A stretch of 64,000 nucleotides of DNA from Microvirga solisilvae (GTDB lineage: Bacteria > Pseudomonadota > Alphaproteobacteria > Rhizobiales > Beijerinckiaceae), in the NCBI RefSeq assembly GCF_022808595.1, contig NZ_JAKUCN010000008.1, positions 62,001 to 126,000 of the forward strand, written 5' to 3'. Position numbers and translations under genes: made by a program. Below, one piece after another: positions 25,835 to 34,898 of the stretch. Below the pieces are notes generated by a model. That model was not told where the DNA came from, made no database searches, and worked only from the letters and a program-made list of their open reading frames with translations. The number at the start of each line of letters is the position of its first letter. The stretch's first letter is position 1.

Positions 25835-28702
25835 TTACTGACAGGCCTCGCATTCGGGATCGTCGATGGAGCAGGCCTTGCCGTCGGGGACGACGCTTGC
25901 CGGCATGACGATGGGCGCCACCTGCACTGCATTGAGCTTGCCGTCTGTGCCCTTGAGCGTGGATTTCTCCACATGGGTCGCGGAGGTCGCGCGCAGATAA
26001 TAGGTAGTCTTCAGTCCGCTCTCCCAAGCCAGCCGATACATGGCGTCCAGCTTCCGACCGTTCGGATTGGCGATGTAAAGATTCAGCGACTGCGCCTGGT
26101 CGATCCACTTCTGGCGACGTGCTGCTGCTTCGATCAGCCAGGACGCCTCGATCTCGAAAGCGGTGGCGTAAAGCGCCTTGAGATCGTCCGGCACCCGATC
26201 AATCTGGGCAAGACTGCCATCGAAATACTTCAGGTCCGCGATCATCACCTCGTCCCACAATCCACGCGCCTTCAGGTCGTGGACGAGGGCGGGGTTCACC
26301 ACGGTGAAGTCTCCCGACATGTTGGCTTTGACGTAGAGATTGCGGAAGCTCGGCTCGATGGATTGCGAGACGCCGCAGATGTTCGAGATCGTCGCTGTCG
26401 GCGCAATCGCCATGCAGTTCGAGTTGCGCATGCCGGTTGTCTTCACCTGCTCACGCAGGCCCGTCCAATCGAGGCGGGACGAGCTTTCCAGGGCGACACC
26501 GCGCGAATCGGCAAGCAACTGCACGGAATCGATGGGCAGGATTCCCTTCGACCACAGCGACCCGTCGAAGCTCGGATAGCGGCCACGCTCGGCGGCAAGC
26601 TCGACCGAGGCCGAGATGGCATGGAAGGAAATGGCCTCCATGCTCTCATCGGCAAAACGCACTGCTTCATCAGAAGCATAGGGCAGCCTCAAGGCTTGCA
26701 GCGCATCCTGGAAGCCCATGATCCCTAAGCCCACTGGGCGGTGGCGCAGGTTGGAGCGCCGCGCCTCCGGAATGGTGTAGAAATTGATATCGATCACGTT
26801 GTCGAGCATGCGCATGGCAATGCGCACCGTGCGCTCCAGCCGCTTCATGTCGAGGCCGGAAGCCGTGACATGGCGGGCGAGATTGACCGAGCCGAGATTG
26901 CAGACGGCCACTTCATCGTGGGACGTGTTGAGGGTGATCTCCGTGCAGAGATTCGAGGAATGCACGACGCCCACATGGCCCTGCGGCGAGCGGATGTTGC
27001 ACGGGTCCTTGAAGGTGATCCAGGGATGACCCGTCTCGAACAGCATGGTCAGCATCCGCCGCCAGAGATCGACGGCGCGAACCTGCTTGAAGATCTTGAG
27101 GCCGCCCTGCGCGGCCTTCGTCTCATAGGCCTCGTAGGCTGTCTTGAAAGCAGAACCGTAGAGATCGTGCAGGTCCGGCGTCTCGTCCGGCGAGAAAAGC
27201 GTCCATGCGCCGTCTTCAGCCACGCGCTGCATGAAGAGATCCGGCACCCAGTTCGCCGTGTTCATGTCATGTGTGCGGCGGCGATCATCCCCGGTGTTCT
27301 TGCGCAAGTCCAGGAATTCCTCGATGTCGATGTGCCATGTTTCCAGATAGGCGCAGACCGCGCCCTTGCGCTTGCCGCCCTGGTTGACCGCGATGGCGGT
27401 GTCATTCGCGACCTTAAGGAACGGCACCACGCCCTGGCTTTCGCCATTCGTGCCCTTGATATGCGCGCCAAGCCCGCGCACCGGCGTCCAGTCGTTGCCG
27501 AGGCCGCCGGAATATTTGGCGAGCAGCGCGTTGTCCTTCACGGCCTTGAAGATGCCGTCGAGGTCGTCGGGAACAGTCGTGAGGAAGCAGGAGGAGAGCT
27601 GCGGGCGCGTCGTGCCCGAATTGAACAGGGTCGGCGTCGAGGCCATGAAATCGAAGGAGGAGAGAAGATCGTAGAACGCAATGGCCTTCTCTTCCCGGTT
27701 GATCTCGCGCAAAGCCAATCCCATCGCGACGCGCATGAAGAAAGCCTGCGGCAATTCGAAACGCGTGCCGTCCACATGCAGGAAGTAACGGTCGTAGAGC
27801 GTCTGAAGACCGAGATACTGGAAAGACAGATCGCGCTCTGGCTTGAGCGCCGCAGAAAGGCGAGCCAGATCGAAGCGGGCGAGTTCCGGATCGAGCAGTT
27901 CCGCCTCGATGCCTTTTCTCACATAAGCGGGGAAGTACTCGGCATAGCGCTCTGCCATCTCTCCCTGCGTCGCCTGCTGGCGTGAGCCATGCACCGCGCT
28001 CAGCGCCTCACGGCGCAGGCTGTCGAGCAGCAGCCGGGCGCTGGCAAAAGCATAATCGGGCTCGCGCTCGACCAGAGTGCGCGCCGCCATCACGGGCGCC
28101 TGAGCGAGTTCCGCTTCCGTGATGCCGTCATAGAGATTGCGCATCGTCTCGGTGAGGATCGCCTCGGGCGATACGTCGGAGAGACCCTCGCAGGCTTCCG
28201 TGACAAGCGTCTGAAGGCGTGTTTGATCGAAAGCAACTCGGGTTCCGTTTTCCAGGGTGACGTGCAGAGCAGCGCTCTTGGGAGCATCGGCTGCGGGCGT
28301 TGTCTTGGCGCGCTCAGCACTACGCTGCTCGCGATAGAGCACATAGGCGCGCGCCACCTTGTGATGGCCGGAGCGCATCAGCGCGAGTTCAACCTGATCT
28401 TGCACTTCCTCGATATGGAAGGTGCGGCCAGCCTCCGCACGCCGGGTGAGATTCGCCACGATCTCCTGCGTCAGCTCCTCCACGGTTTCATGCACGCGGC
28501 GCGAGGCGGCGGCGGTGGAGCCTTCAACGCCGAGGAAGGCCTTGGCGAGGGCCACGCCAATCTTCGAGGCGTCGAAGGGAGTCACCGCGCCGTTGCGGCG
28601 GATGATCTGATAGCTCGGTTCCGCACGCGAGGTCTTCGGCGTAGCGGGCGAGACGGGCAACGCCGCCGGAGCGGCGTGATCGGTGAGAGGAGAAGAGGAC
28701 AT
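25835..28702 (-). CDS. nrdA: ribonucleoside-diphosphate reductase large subunit with two ATP-cones
   Basis: A 955-residue R1 protein, longer than the roughly 760 of E. coli because of two N-terminal ATP-cone domains (about 30-130 and 150-240), which sense ATP/dATP. The catalytic barrel shows PQLSSCFLT, the NLCTEITLN segment with the thiyl cysteine, and VAVCNLGSVNL. The tail ends in ECEACQ, the redox-active CxxC pair that is re-reduced by thioredoxin. The start ATG 28702 follows a GGGG that lies in a hairpin. A cobalamin riboswitch precedes the gene. Confidence 0.96.
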   Translation of the reverse strand: MSSSPLTDHAAPAALPVSPATPKTSRAEPSYQIIRRNGAVTPFDASKIGVALAKAFLGVEGSTAAASRRVHETVEELTQEIVANLTRRAEAGRTFHIEEVQDQVELALMRSGHHKVARAYVLYREQRSAERAKTTPAADAPKSAALHVTLENGTRVAFDQTRLQTLVTEACEGLSDVSPEAILTETMRNLYDGITEAELAQAPVMAARTLVEREPDYAFASARLLLDSLRREALSAVHGSRQQATQGEMAERYAEYFPAYVRKGIEAELLDPELARFDLARLSAALKPERDLSFQYLGLQTLYDRYFLHVDGTRFELPQAFFMRVAMGLALREINREEKAIAFYDLLSSFDFMASTPTLFNSGTTRPQLSSCFLTTVPDDLDGIFKAVKDNALLAKYSGGLGNDWTPVRGLGAHIKGTNGESQGVVPFLKVANDTAIAVNQGGKRKGAVCAYLETWHIDIEEFLDLRKNTGDDRRRTHDMNTANWVPDLFMQRVAEDGAWTLFSPDETPDLHDLYGSAFKTAYEAYETKAAQGGLKIFKQVRAVDLWRRMLTMLFETGHPWITFKDPCNIRSPQGHVGVVHSSNLCTEITLNTSHDEVAVCNLGSVNLARHVTASGLDMKRLERTVRIAMRMLDNVIDINFYTIPEARRSNLRHRPVGLGIMGFQDALQALRLPYASDEAVRFADESMEAISFHAISASVELAAERGRYPSFDGSLWSKGILPIDSVQLLADSRGVALESSSRLDWTGLREQVKTTGMRNSNCMAIAPTATISNICGVSQSIEPSFRNLYVKANMSGDFTVVNPALVHDLKARGLWDEVMIADLKYFDGSLAQIDRVPDDLKALYATAFEIEASWLIEAAARRQKWIDQAQSLNLYIANPNGRKLDAMYRLAWESGLKTTYYLRATSATHVEKSTLKGTDGKLNAVQVAPIVMPASVVPDGKACSIDDPECEACQ

Positions 28703-28709
28703 TCGGCAA

Positions 28710-28725
28710 CCCCAAAATGTTGGGG
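28710..28725 (-). promoter_or_regulatory. hairpin covering the nrdA ribosome-binding site
   Basis: The 16-bp inverted repeat CCCCAA-(CATT)-TTGGGG ends 7 bases before the nrdA ATG and includes the only SD-like G run. It is a plausible translational expression platform for the upstream riboswitch. Confidence 0.5.
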
Positions 28726-28819
28726 GCATGGGCCGAGGAGCGCGTATCGTGACCGCACAGGGAAGTGCGGTTCGGCAAGCGATCCATCGGGGCACCCCGC
28801 CCGAGGACATGATCGTCAG

Positions 28820-29000
28820 CCCTGGGCAGGTCTCCTGGCTCGCGGGTCGTTGCTTCCTGCCGGCCTTCCCGGTGATTGTTCACCAGTGACGCTGAAATGG
28901 CAGAAAGCTCGTCGCTTACAGTTGCGGGGGCAGCCCCGGATTCGCCCAAAGGCTCACCGGGTTCCCTCTTAGCCCCAGACGCGAATCTGGGGACCCATGA
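28820..29000 (-). promoter_or_regulatory. cobalamin (adenosylcobalamin) riboswitch upstream of nrdA
   Basis: The minus strand carries the full cobalamin riboswitch core. The B12 box AGCCAGGAGACCTGCC lies at 28840-28825, the GCAACTGTAAGCG element at 28925-28913, and a GGGAACCCGGTGAG segment plus the closing helix GTCCCCAGA/TCTGGGG near 28980-29000. The aptamer ends about 120 bases before the nrdA ATG. By precedent in Streptomyces, such a switch shuts off a B12-independent reductase when cobalamin is available for a class II enzyme. Confidence 0.95.
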
Positions 29001-29082
29001 CTACAACATATAGTGCTTGGACGGGCGCTCGCGTCAAGATGTGCGAATGAACGGTTTCGGCTTATCCAGATGGGAAATGCGT

Positions 29083-31140
29083 TCAGCGTGAGGGCGCGGC
29101 ATCCGGCACGTTGCTCTCCAGCTCCTCCAGCCAGATCTGGGACCCCGCATCCGAGGGAGCGCGCCAGTCGCCACGAGGAGACAGGGAGCCGCCGGACGAG
29201 ATTTTCGGGCCGTTGGGCATGGCGGTGCGCTTGAACTGGCTCGTGAAGAAGCGCGACAGGAAAACGCGCAGCCAGCGCTTGATCTCGGGAAGATCGTAGG
29301 CGCGATGCGCGCTGTCCGGAATGTTAGGCGGCCATGTGCCGGCTTTTGCATCGGCCCAGGCATGCCACGACAGATAAGCGATCTTCGACGGACGATAGCC
29401 GAAGCGCGTGAGGTAATAGAGGTTGAAATCCTGCAACGCATAAGGACCGATCATCGCTTCCGTCGATTGGATCTGTCCTGTTGCATCCTGCGGAACGAGT
29501 TCCGGTGAAATTTCAGTTGCGAGGATCGCGTGCAGAATATCGGCGGTTGATTTGTCGACATCGCCGGAGGCTGCGACGAAGCGGATCAGATGCTGAATGA
29601 GCGTCTTCGAGACGGAGGCATTCACATTGTAGTGGGACATCTGATCGCCGACGCCATAGGTGCACCAGCCGAGACCGAGTTCGGAGAGATCGCCCGTGCC
29701 CACCACGATGCCCCGGTTGTGGTTGGCGAGGCGGAACAGGTAATCGGTGCGCAATCCCGCCTGCACGTTCTCGAAGGTCACGTCGTAGACAGGCTTCCCC
29801 TCGGCGAAGGGATGATCCATGTCCTTGAGCATCTGCTTCGCGGCAGGACGGATGTCGATCTCCGCCGCGCTCACGCCGAGCGCGCGCATCAATGCCCAGG
29901 CATTGCCCTTCGTGCCTTCGCTGGTGGCGAAGCCGGGGAGCGTATAGGCAAGGATGTTGGTGCGCGGCAGCGACAGCTTGTCCATGGCGCGGCAGCAGAC
30001 GAGAAGCGCCTGCGTGGAATCGAGGCCGCCCGACACGCCGATGACGACCTTTTCCGTGCGCGTGGCCTGCAGGCGCTTCGCCAGCCCCTGAACCTGAATG
30101 TTGTAGGCCTCGTAGCAATTCTCCGCGAGCTTCGACGGATCGGATGGCACGTAGGGGAAACGCTCGATGGGACGTTTGAGCGGAAGGTCCTCTTCCGGCG
30201 CATCGAGGTTGAGCTCAATGGTGCGGAAATCGCTCGGGGTTACATCGAGTACGCGGCCATTGTCGCCGAAGGTGACGCGACGCATGCGCTCCGCCCGCAG
30301 ACGGCCCAAGTCCACATCCGCAATCGCCATGGTGGAGTCTGACGGAAAGCGCTCCGTTTCCGCAAGGCGCAGTCCATCTTCGAAGATGCCGCCATGTCCA
30401 TCCCAGGCAAGATCGGTGGTTGACTCGCCGGGGCCCGCCGCCGAATAGGCATAAGCCGCGATGCAGCGCATGGATTGCGAGCCGCACAGCAACCGTCGGT
30501 CATCGGCCTTGCCGATGGTGATGTTGCTGGCGGAGAGATTGAGCAGCACCTCCGCTCCCGCAAGGGCTGCGAGCGTGCTCGGCGGCTGCGGCACCCACAT
30601 GTCCTCGCAGACCTCCACATGGAACGTGAAGGCGCAGGTGCCGCCCGAGCGGAACAGCAGATCGACGCCGAATGGCACGCGGCTGCCTGCTATCTCAATC
30701 TCCTCGCCATGGATCGTGGCTCCCGGCGCGAAATAGCGGCGCTCGTAGAACTCGCGGTAATTGGGCAGATAGGCCTTCGGCACGACGCCGAGGATGCGAC
30801 CGTCATGGATCACGATGCCCGTATTGTAGAGGCGGTTCTGCCAGCGCAGCGGCGCTCCGACCACGAAAACGGGAAAGAGGCCGACGCTCTCGGTGACCAG
30901 GCGCGCGATGCTCTCCTCGACCGCGTCCAGCAGGGCATCCTGATGCAGCAGGTCGTCGATGGCGTAGGCCGAGAGGCCAAGCTCGGGAAACACCATGAGG
31001 GCGATGCGCTCCCGGTCGCCCTGGCGCAGAAGCTCGAGGGTTTGCTCCCCGTTGAAGCGCGGGTTCGCCACGTCCATCTGCGGCACGCAGGCCGCGACGC
31101 GAACGAAATCGTGGCGATAGGGCGAGAAGAACGAGACCAT
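29083..31140 (-). CDS. nadE: glutamine-dependent NAD+ synthetase
   Basis: A 685-residue two-domain enzyme that makes NAD from deamido-NAD, glutamine and ATP. The N-terminal nitrilase-type glutaminase domain (about 1-270) has the Glu in [12 protein letters not shown], the Lys in VPKAYLPNY and the nucleophile Cys in EVCEDMWVP. The C-terminal synthetase domain has the P-loop [14 protein letters not shown] and the [12 protein letters not shown] block. The start ATG 31140 fits the family; further upstream there is no homology. It is transcribed in the same direction as, but 350 bases apart from, the next upstream reading frames. Confidence 0.95.
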   Translation of the reverse strand: MVSFFSPYRHDFVRVAACVPQMDVANPRFNGEQTLELLRQGDRERIALMVFPELGLSAYAIDDLLHQDALLDAVEESIARLVTESVGLFPVFVVGAPLRWQNRLYNTGIVIHDGRILGVVPKAYLPNYREFYERRYFAPGATIHGEEIEIAGSRVPFGVDLLFRSGGTCAFTFHVEVCEDMWVPQPPSTLAALAGAEVLLNLSASNITIGKADDRRLLCGSQSMRCIAAYAYSAAGPGESTTDLAWDGHGGIFEDGLRLAETERFPSDSTMAIADVDLGRLRAERMRRVTFGDNGRVLDVTPSDFRTIELNLDAPEEDLPLKRPIERFPYVPSDPSKLAENCYEAYNIQVQGLAKRLQATRTEKVVIGVSGGLDSTQALLVCCRAMDKLSLPRTNILAYTLPGFATSEGTKGNAWALMRALGVSAAEIDIRPAAKQMLKDMDHPFAEGKPVYDVTFENVQAGLRTDYLFRLANHNRGIVVGTGDLSELGLGWCTYGVGDQMSHYNVNASVSKTLIQHLIRFVAASGDVDKSTADILHAILATEISPELVPQDATGQIQSTEAMIGPYALQDFNLYYLTRFGYRPSKIAYLSWHAWADAKAGTWPPNIPDSAHRAYDLPEIKRWLRVFLSRFFTSQFKRTAMPNGPKISSGGSLSPRGDWRAPSDAGSQIWLEELESNVPDAAPSR

Positions 31141-31241
31141 TCCACATCCGATCCAGATTGCCTCTGACCGAGGGCTTGTATCACAGGTCAGAGGGAGAAT
31201 GCGGGTGTGGCCGAAAGTTCCGTTCTTGGGAAGAGGGGCGC

Positions 31242-31379
31242 TCAAGTCGCGATGAGGAATGCCACCACGAACATGCCAATGGCAGCCGACAGCCCGACCC
31301 AATCCATCACATGCGCCAGGCGGTCGTCCACCGGCGATTCGGATGGACCTTTCACGATCTTGCCGTCCTCGTCCGTCAC
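31242..31379 (-). CDS. small single-pass membrane protein, 45 residues, unknown
   Basis: A short frame from GTG (31379) to TGA (31242) with GAGG 5 bases upstream. It encodes an acidic/charged N-terminus ([11 protein letters not shown]...) and a C-terminal hydrophobic helix ([18 protein letters not shown]). The SD, a sensible membrane topology and the lack of any other gene in this 370-base gap support it. Function unknown; it resembles other short, uncharacterised tail-anchored proteins of alphaproteobacteria. Confidence 0.55.
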   Translation of the reverse strand: MTDEDGKIVKGPSESPVDDRLAHVMDWVGLSAAIGMFVVAFLIAT

Positions 31380-31518
31380 GGCGGCCTCACGGGTTCTTGC
31401 TGCGCCGCCGGTGATATTGGGGCCGTGCTTTCATCGCGGCGAGGGCTTTTGATCAGCCTCACCCATCATGGTCAGAAAGCGGCCCCGAGGGAGTACCGGC
31501 TCCGAGCTAAGGCAGAAC

Positions 31519-31959
31519 TCAGAGCGTATCGGCCAGACGGAGGCTTTCCAGGATGGCGAGGGCATCAGACGGGAGCGGCGTGGAGCGGCGGGTCTGTTTG
31601 TCGACCATCACGATCGTGGCTTCCACTGTCGCGGCGAGAACGCCCTTGCTGAAAATGCCCTGCGCCAGGGTGAAGGAACTCCTGCCGATCTTCAGAACGC
31701 CGGTGCCGATATCGACCATGCCTGGCCAGAGCAGTTCCGAGCGGAAATCGATCAGCAATCGTGCGATCACGAAGCTCGTATCCTTCGAGGCGAGAGGCCG
31801 CGCCGGATCGTACATGAAGGCCACGCGGCCGATCTCGGAATAGGTGGCGAAGACCGCGTTGTTCACGTGCCCCTGCCGGTCGAGATCGGCATAGCGGATC
31901 TCGGCGGAGCTGTGATGCGGATAGGCCTCGGCGGCGCGTAGCGGGTTCGGGTCGATCAT
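31519..31959 (-). CDS. acyl-CoA thioesterase, 4HBT hot-dog fold
   Basis: A 146-residue hot-dog-fold thioesterase of the YbgC/4-hydroxybenzoyl-CoA thioesterase type. The catalytic Asp is in IRYADLDRQGHVNNAVF, the family's diagnostic helix-capping motif. It probably hydrolyses short or aromatic acyl-CoAs in the cytoplasm; the natural substrate is unknown. GAGGA lies 6 bases before the ATG. Its neighbour on the plus strand is a divergent DUF1989 gene. Confidence 0.9.
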   Translation of the reverse strand: MIDPNPLRAAEAYPHHSSAEIRYADLDRQGHVNNAVFATYSEIGRVAFMYDPARPLASKDTSFVIARLLIDFRSELLWPGMVDIGTGVLKIGRSSFTLAQGIFSKGVLAATVEATIVMVDKQTRRSTPLPSDALAILESLRLADTL

Positions 31960-32096
31960 GGATAATCCTCAAGCGGCCGGCATCAAACAGCAAACGGGGC
32001 AGCGACAAAAGCCCTGTTGCGGAACTCTTGTCTTGTCGCCGCCTGTGCGGCGCTTCTATACCCAGCAAAGTGAACAATGCAGGTCAGGAGACAGCG

Positions 32097-32957
32097 ATGA
32101 AGCGTGCGCGTAACGAAGTGACAGAGCCTCAGGATGCCGAAGCGCGCCGCAGGATCGCCCCCGTCATCTGCTATCCTGTCGAGACCCTGCCGCGCCCGAA
32201 CCTCGCTGCTTACCAAGCAGCGCGCGAAGGCTGGGAGAAGGTGGACGAGGTGGTCGTGCCGCCGCGCGAGGCGCGTTGCTTCTCGGTGCCGGCGGGTTCC
32301 TTCTTTCGCATCGTGAGCATCGAAGGCCCGCAGGTGGGCGACCTGAACCTCTGGGCGACCGGTGATCTCAACGAGCGCTTCTTCTCCGGCAAGACGCGCG
32401 CGCTGCACGGCACGCATCTGTCGACGGGCGACCAGCTCTGGTCGTGCCTGCCTTACCTGCGGCCGATGGCGACGATCACGCATGACACGCTCGACTGGTA
32501 CGGCTTCGACGAATTCGGCGGATCGGTGCATGACGTCATCGGCACGCGCTGTGATCCCTACACGCACAAGCTCTTGTCGGGTCAGGAATATCACCATTGC
32601 TGCCATTCCAACCTCACCCGCGCACTCGCCGATCATGTCGGCTGTTCGCGCGAGGCGGTGGAACCTGCGGTTCATGATGTGCTCAACGTTTTCATGTGCA
32701 CGGGTTTCACGCGCGATACGGGTCAGTACTTCATGAAGGCGAGCCCCGTGCGTCCTGGCGATTATCTCGAGTTCTTCGCGGAGATCGATCTGACGGGCGC
32801 CTTGTCCGCGTGCCCTGGTGGCGATTGCAGCACGGAGCATTCGAGCGATGTGGCCGTGTGCCATCCGCTCCAGGTGGAAATCTACAAGCCGAAAGCCGCG
32901 CCCGAGGGCTGGAGCCCCGCACCGCGGAACGGCTACAGCCGCAAGCACGGCGACTGA
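32097..32957 (+). CDS. DUF1989 (urea-carboxylase-associated) family protein
   Basis: A 286-residue protein of the DUF1989 family, often linked to urea amidolyase or aminomethyltransferase genes elsewhere but standing alone here. It shows VVPPREARCFSVPAG at the start of the domain, a GDLNLWAT segment, EYHHCCHSNLTRAL with a Cys/His-rich centre that may bind metal, and a late CPGGDCS. The start ATG 32097 has AGGAG 6 bases upstream; 23 extra residues are possible from 32028 but lack an SD. Function unknown. Confidence 0.85.
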   Translation: MKRARNEVTEPQDAEARRRIAPVICYPVETLPRPNLAAYQAAREGWEKVDEVVVPPREARCFSVPAGSFFRIVSIEGPQVGDLNLWATGDLNERFFSGKTRALHGTHLSTGDQLWSCLPYLRPMATITHDTLDWYGFDEFGGSVHDVIGTRCDPYTHKLLSGQEYHHCCHSNLTRALADHVGCSREAVEPAVHDVLNVFMCTGFTRDTGQYFMKASPVRPGDYLEFFAEIDLTGALSACPGGDCSTEHSSDVAVCHPLQVEIYKPKAAPEGWSPAPRNGYSRKHGD

Positions 32958-32968
32958 GAATACGCAAC

Positions 32969-33074
32969 AACCTCATCCTGAGGAGCCGCTGCAAGCGGCG
33001 TCTCGAAGGATGATCCAGTGCTCTCTGAAACCTCCTTCGAGACGCAGACTTCGTCTGCTCCTCAGGATGAGGTT
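32969..33074. repeat. long imperfect inverted repeat (CTCATCCTGAGGAGC family)
   Basis: Arms AACCTCATCCTGAGGAGC and GCTCCTCAGGATGAGGTT close a 106-bp palindrome with inner complementary segments GCGTCTCGAAGGA and TCCTTCGAGACGC. It follows the DUF1989 gene. This sequence type is widespread between genes in Rhizobiales. Confidence 0.85.
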
Positions 33075-33100
33075 CAGGTTTTGTTGAATACATTCAATGA

Positions 33101-33128
33101 AAAGGGCCCCGAGAGGGGCCCTTCTTTT
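33101..33128 (-). terminator. intrinsic terminator of the DUF882 gene
   Basis: AAAGGGCCCC-(GAGA)-GGGGCCCTT stem. On the minus strand it ends in TTTTC; on the plus strand in CTTTTT, so it may be bidirectional. Confidence 0.85.
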
Positions 33129-34789
33129 TATCGCACCAGCGGCTTTACCGCCGGGCCTGTGAACTTGTTCGTCGCCAGATCGCCGATGGGCTTGTTGGAG
33201 AAGCCCATATGCATGCTGGGCTCCGCCGACATCAGCGCGCTCAGCGCGGTCGCCGGTTTCTGCGGTGCGTGAATCGGCGCGGGTTTGACCGCAGGGGCAG
33301 CCGTCGTCCTGGTCTCTTTCGGCAGGGCCTTCGGTGTCGATCCCGTCACCGGAATATCGACAGGGCCTGCGGCGGCCACCGCAATGCCGCGGTCGGGACG
33401 CGGCGGCGGGAGGGGAACCGCGCTCGCGACCGTGATTTCCGTCGCGCCGCGCAATTCGCTCAGGACCGGGATCGGATTCGTTGCGGCGAGTGAGCCGGGA
33501 CGCGCGGGCGGCAGCGGAGCATAGGCGAGAACGGTGGTCGCTTCAGGCGGCTCGTCCGCATCCGGACGGCGCGGCGGGATCGGCGCGAAGTTCATGCCCT
33601 TGCCGATCGCCATCTCGTTCTGCCCACCCGGTCCCTGCTGCCAGGCGAGCGCCGGGCCGTCCGCTGTCGCGACGGTGCTCGGCGCCCCGTTGATGCGGGT
33701 CGGCGGCAGAGGAGCCGATGCGGGCGGCGAGAAATCCTCACGCAGGGCGGGAGCCATCGCGGCCACCACGGTGGGCGAGGGCGGCGGCTCGGGCCGCGTC
33801 TGCGCAACTGCCACCTGGCGGGAGGCCGGTGCGTTGTTCCGGTTCTCGTATTGCTGCAGCACGGCCTGAGGCGACATGTCATCCGTGTAGGAGCTGCCCG
33901 GCGCGCTGCGCGAGGCCATGATCGCACGGCCCGGACGTGACGCGACGCGGATTTCCTCCGCATCCTCGTCCTCGTCGCTGCCGCCGAACAGGGTGGCCCA
34001 GAAACTCTTGCGGCGCGGCTGCTGCGCCTCGATCGCCTCTTCCGCATCCGCATAAGCCGAGTAGCCCGCCACGGTGCCGCCCTTGGCGAGCACTTCGGCG
34101 CGGGCGACGTCGTAACCCGGGAGGGGCTTGCCGTCGGCGGGAATATGCACGGTCTTCCCGTCCGGGAAAATGCTCACGAGCTGGTCGCGGGTCATGCGCG
34201 GCCAGGCACGTACGCTGCCGACGTCGAGATGGACGAAAGGCGTGTAAGCGTTCGGGTAATAGCCGACGCCACCATTCTGCAGCTTCATGCCGACCGCGCG
34301 CAGACGCGAGGCAGACACGTCGGGGAGATAGAAGTCGAGGGCCTTGCCCAGCATGTGCTGGCTGTTCTTGGCGACCACGCTGGAGCGGCGGCGCAGCATG
34401 GAATTGGTCTGAGGCGAGCGATAGGCCGAGTTCACATGCACGGGCCCGCTGGAGCCCACTTCGCGATAAACCTCCCACACGGTGTCGAACAGGCGCGGGT
34501 CCATGCGGGTCGGCTCGTCCCGCCGCCAGTCGCGCAGAAACCAGTTGAGCTGCTGCAGGCCGGCGGAATCGTATTGTCCGTTGCGCCGGAATGTGACGGT
34601 CAGCGTTTCCTTGGTGTTGTTGTGATAGAAGGTCAGCGTGCGTGTATCGCCGTTGGCCGCGGCATCCTGAGTGCCGCGCACGCCGCCGACGATGACGACC
34701 AAAAAGGCCGCAAGACCAATGCCGGCGCGACGCGCCAACCCGTCGGAACGCAATACTCTCACTGTGATACTCGTCTGTACTCGCTGCAC
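33128..34789 (-). CDS. DUF882/M15-type peptidase with long Pro/Ala-rich tail
   Basis: A 553-residue envelope protein. An N-terminal hydrophobic segment (about 22-38) serves as signal or anchor. The DUF882 (YcbK-like, peptidase M15) domain spans about 45-205 and has VNSAYRSPQTN, SQHMLGKALDFYLP and HLDVGSVR, the last two supplying the zinc His/Asp ligands of murein DD-carboxy- or endopeptidases. The remaining 340 residues are low-complexity, rich in Pro, Ala and Arg with repeated PLPPxRP motifs, probably disordered and periplasmic. The start is a GTG; another GTG 27 bases downstream is possible. Confidence 0.85.
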   Translation of the reverse strand: MQRVQTSITVRVLRSDGLARRAGIGLAAFLVVIVGGVRGTQDAAANGDTRTLTFYHNNTKETLTVTFRRNGQYDSAGLQQLNWFLRDWRRDEPTRMDPRLFDTVWEVYREVGSSGPVHVNSAYRSPQTNSMLRRRSSVVAKNSQHMLGKALDFYLPDVSASRLRAVGMKLQNGGVGYYPNAYTPFVHLDVGSVRAWPRMTRDQLVSIFPDGKTVHIPADGKPLPGYDVARAEVLAKGGTVAGYSAYADAEEAIEAQQPRRKSFWATLFGGSDEDEDAEEIRVASRPGRAIMASRSAPGSSYTDDMSPQAVLQQYENRNNAPASRQVAVAQTRPEPPPSPTVVAAMAPALREDFSPPASAPLPPTRINGAPSTVATADGPALAWQQGPGGQNEMAIGKGMNFAPIPPRRPDADEPPEATTVLAYAPLPPARPGSLAATNPIPVLSELRGATEITVASAVPLPPPRPDRGIAVAAAGPVDIPVTGSTPKALPKETRTTAAPAVKPAPIHAPQKPATALSALMSAEPSMHMGFSNKPIGDLATNKFTGPAVKPLVR

Positions 34790-34865
34790 CGGGGAGATGC
34801 AGTAATCACGTATAGTGAAGGGATCTTTGCCGAAGACGGTTACCTTCAGGTTAAGTGGCCAACAA

Positions 34866-34890
34866 AAAAGCGGCCCGGAGGGGCCGCTTT
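34866..34890 (-). terminator. intrinsic terminator of the L,D-transpeptidase gene
   Basis: AAGCGGCCC-(CTCC)-GGGCCGCTT stem followed on the minus strand by TTTTTTG. It separates the transpeptidase from the downstream DUF882 gene. Confidence 0.85.
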
Positions 34891-34898
34891 GTGAGGGA

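Noticed and set aside
26741..27985. Plus-strand frame of 414 residues antisense to nrdA
   Set aside because: Shadow of the conserved nrdA; composition typical of antisense frames.
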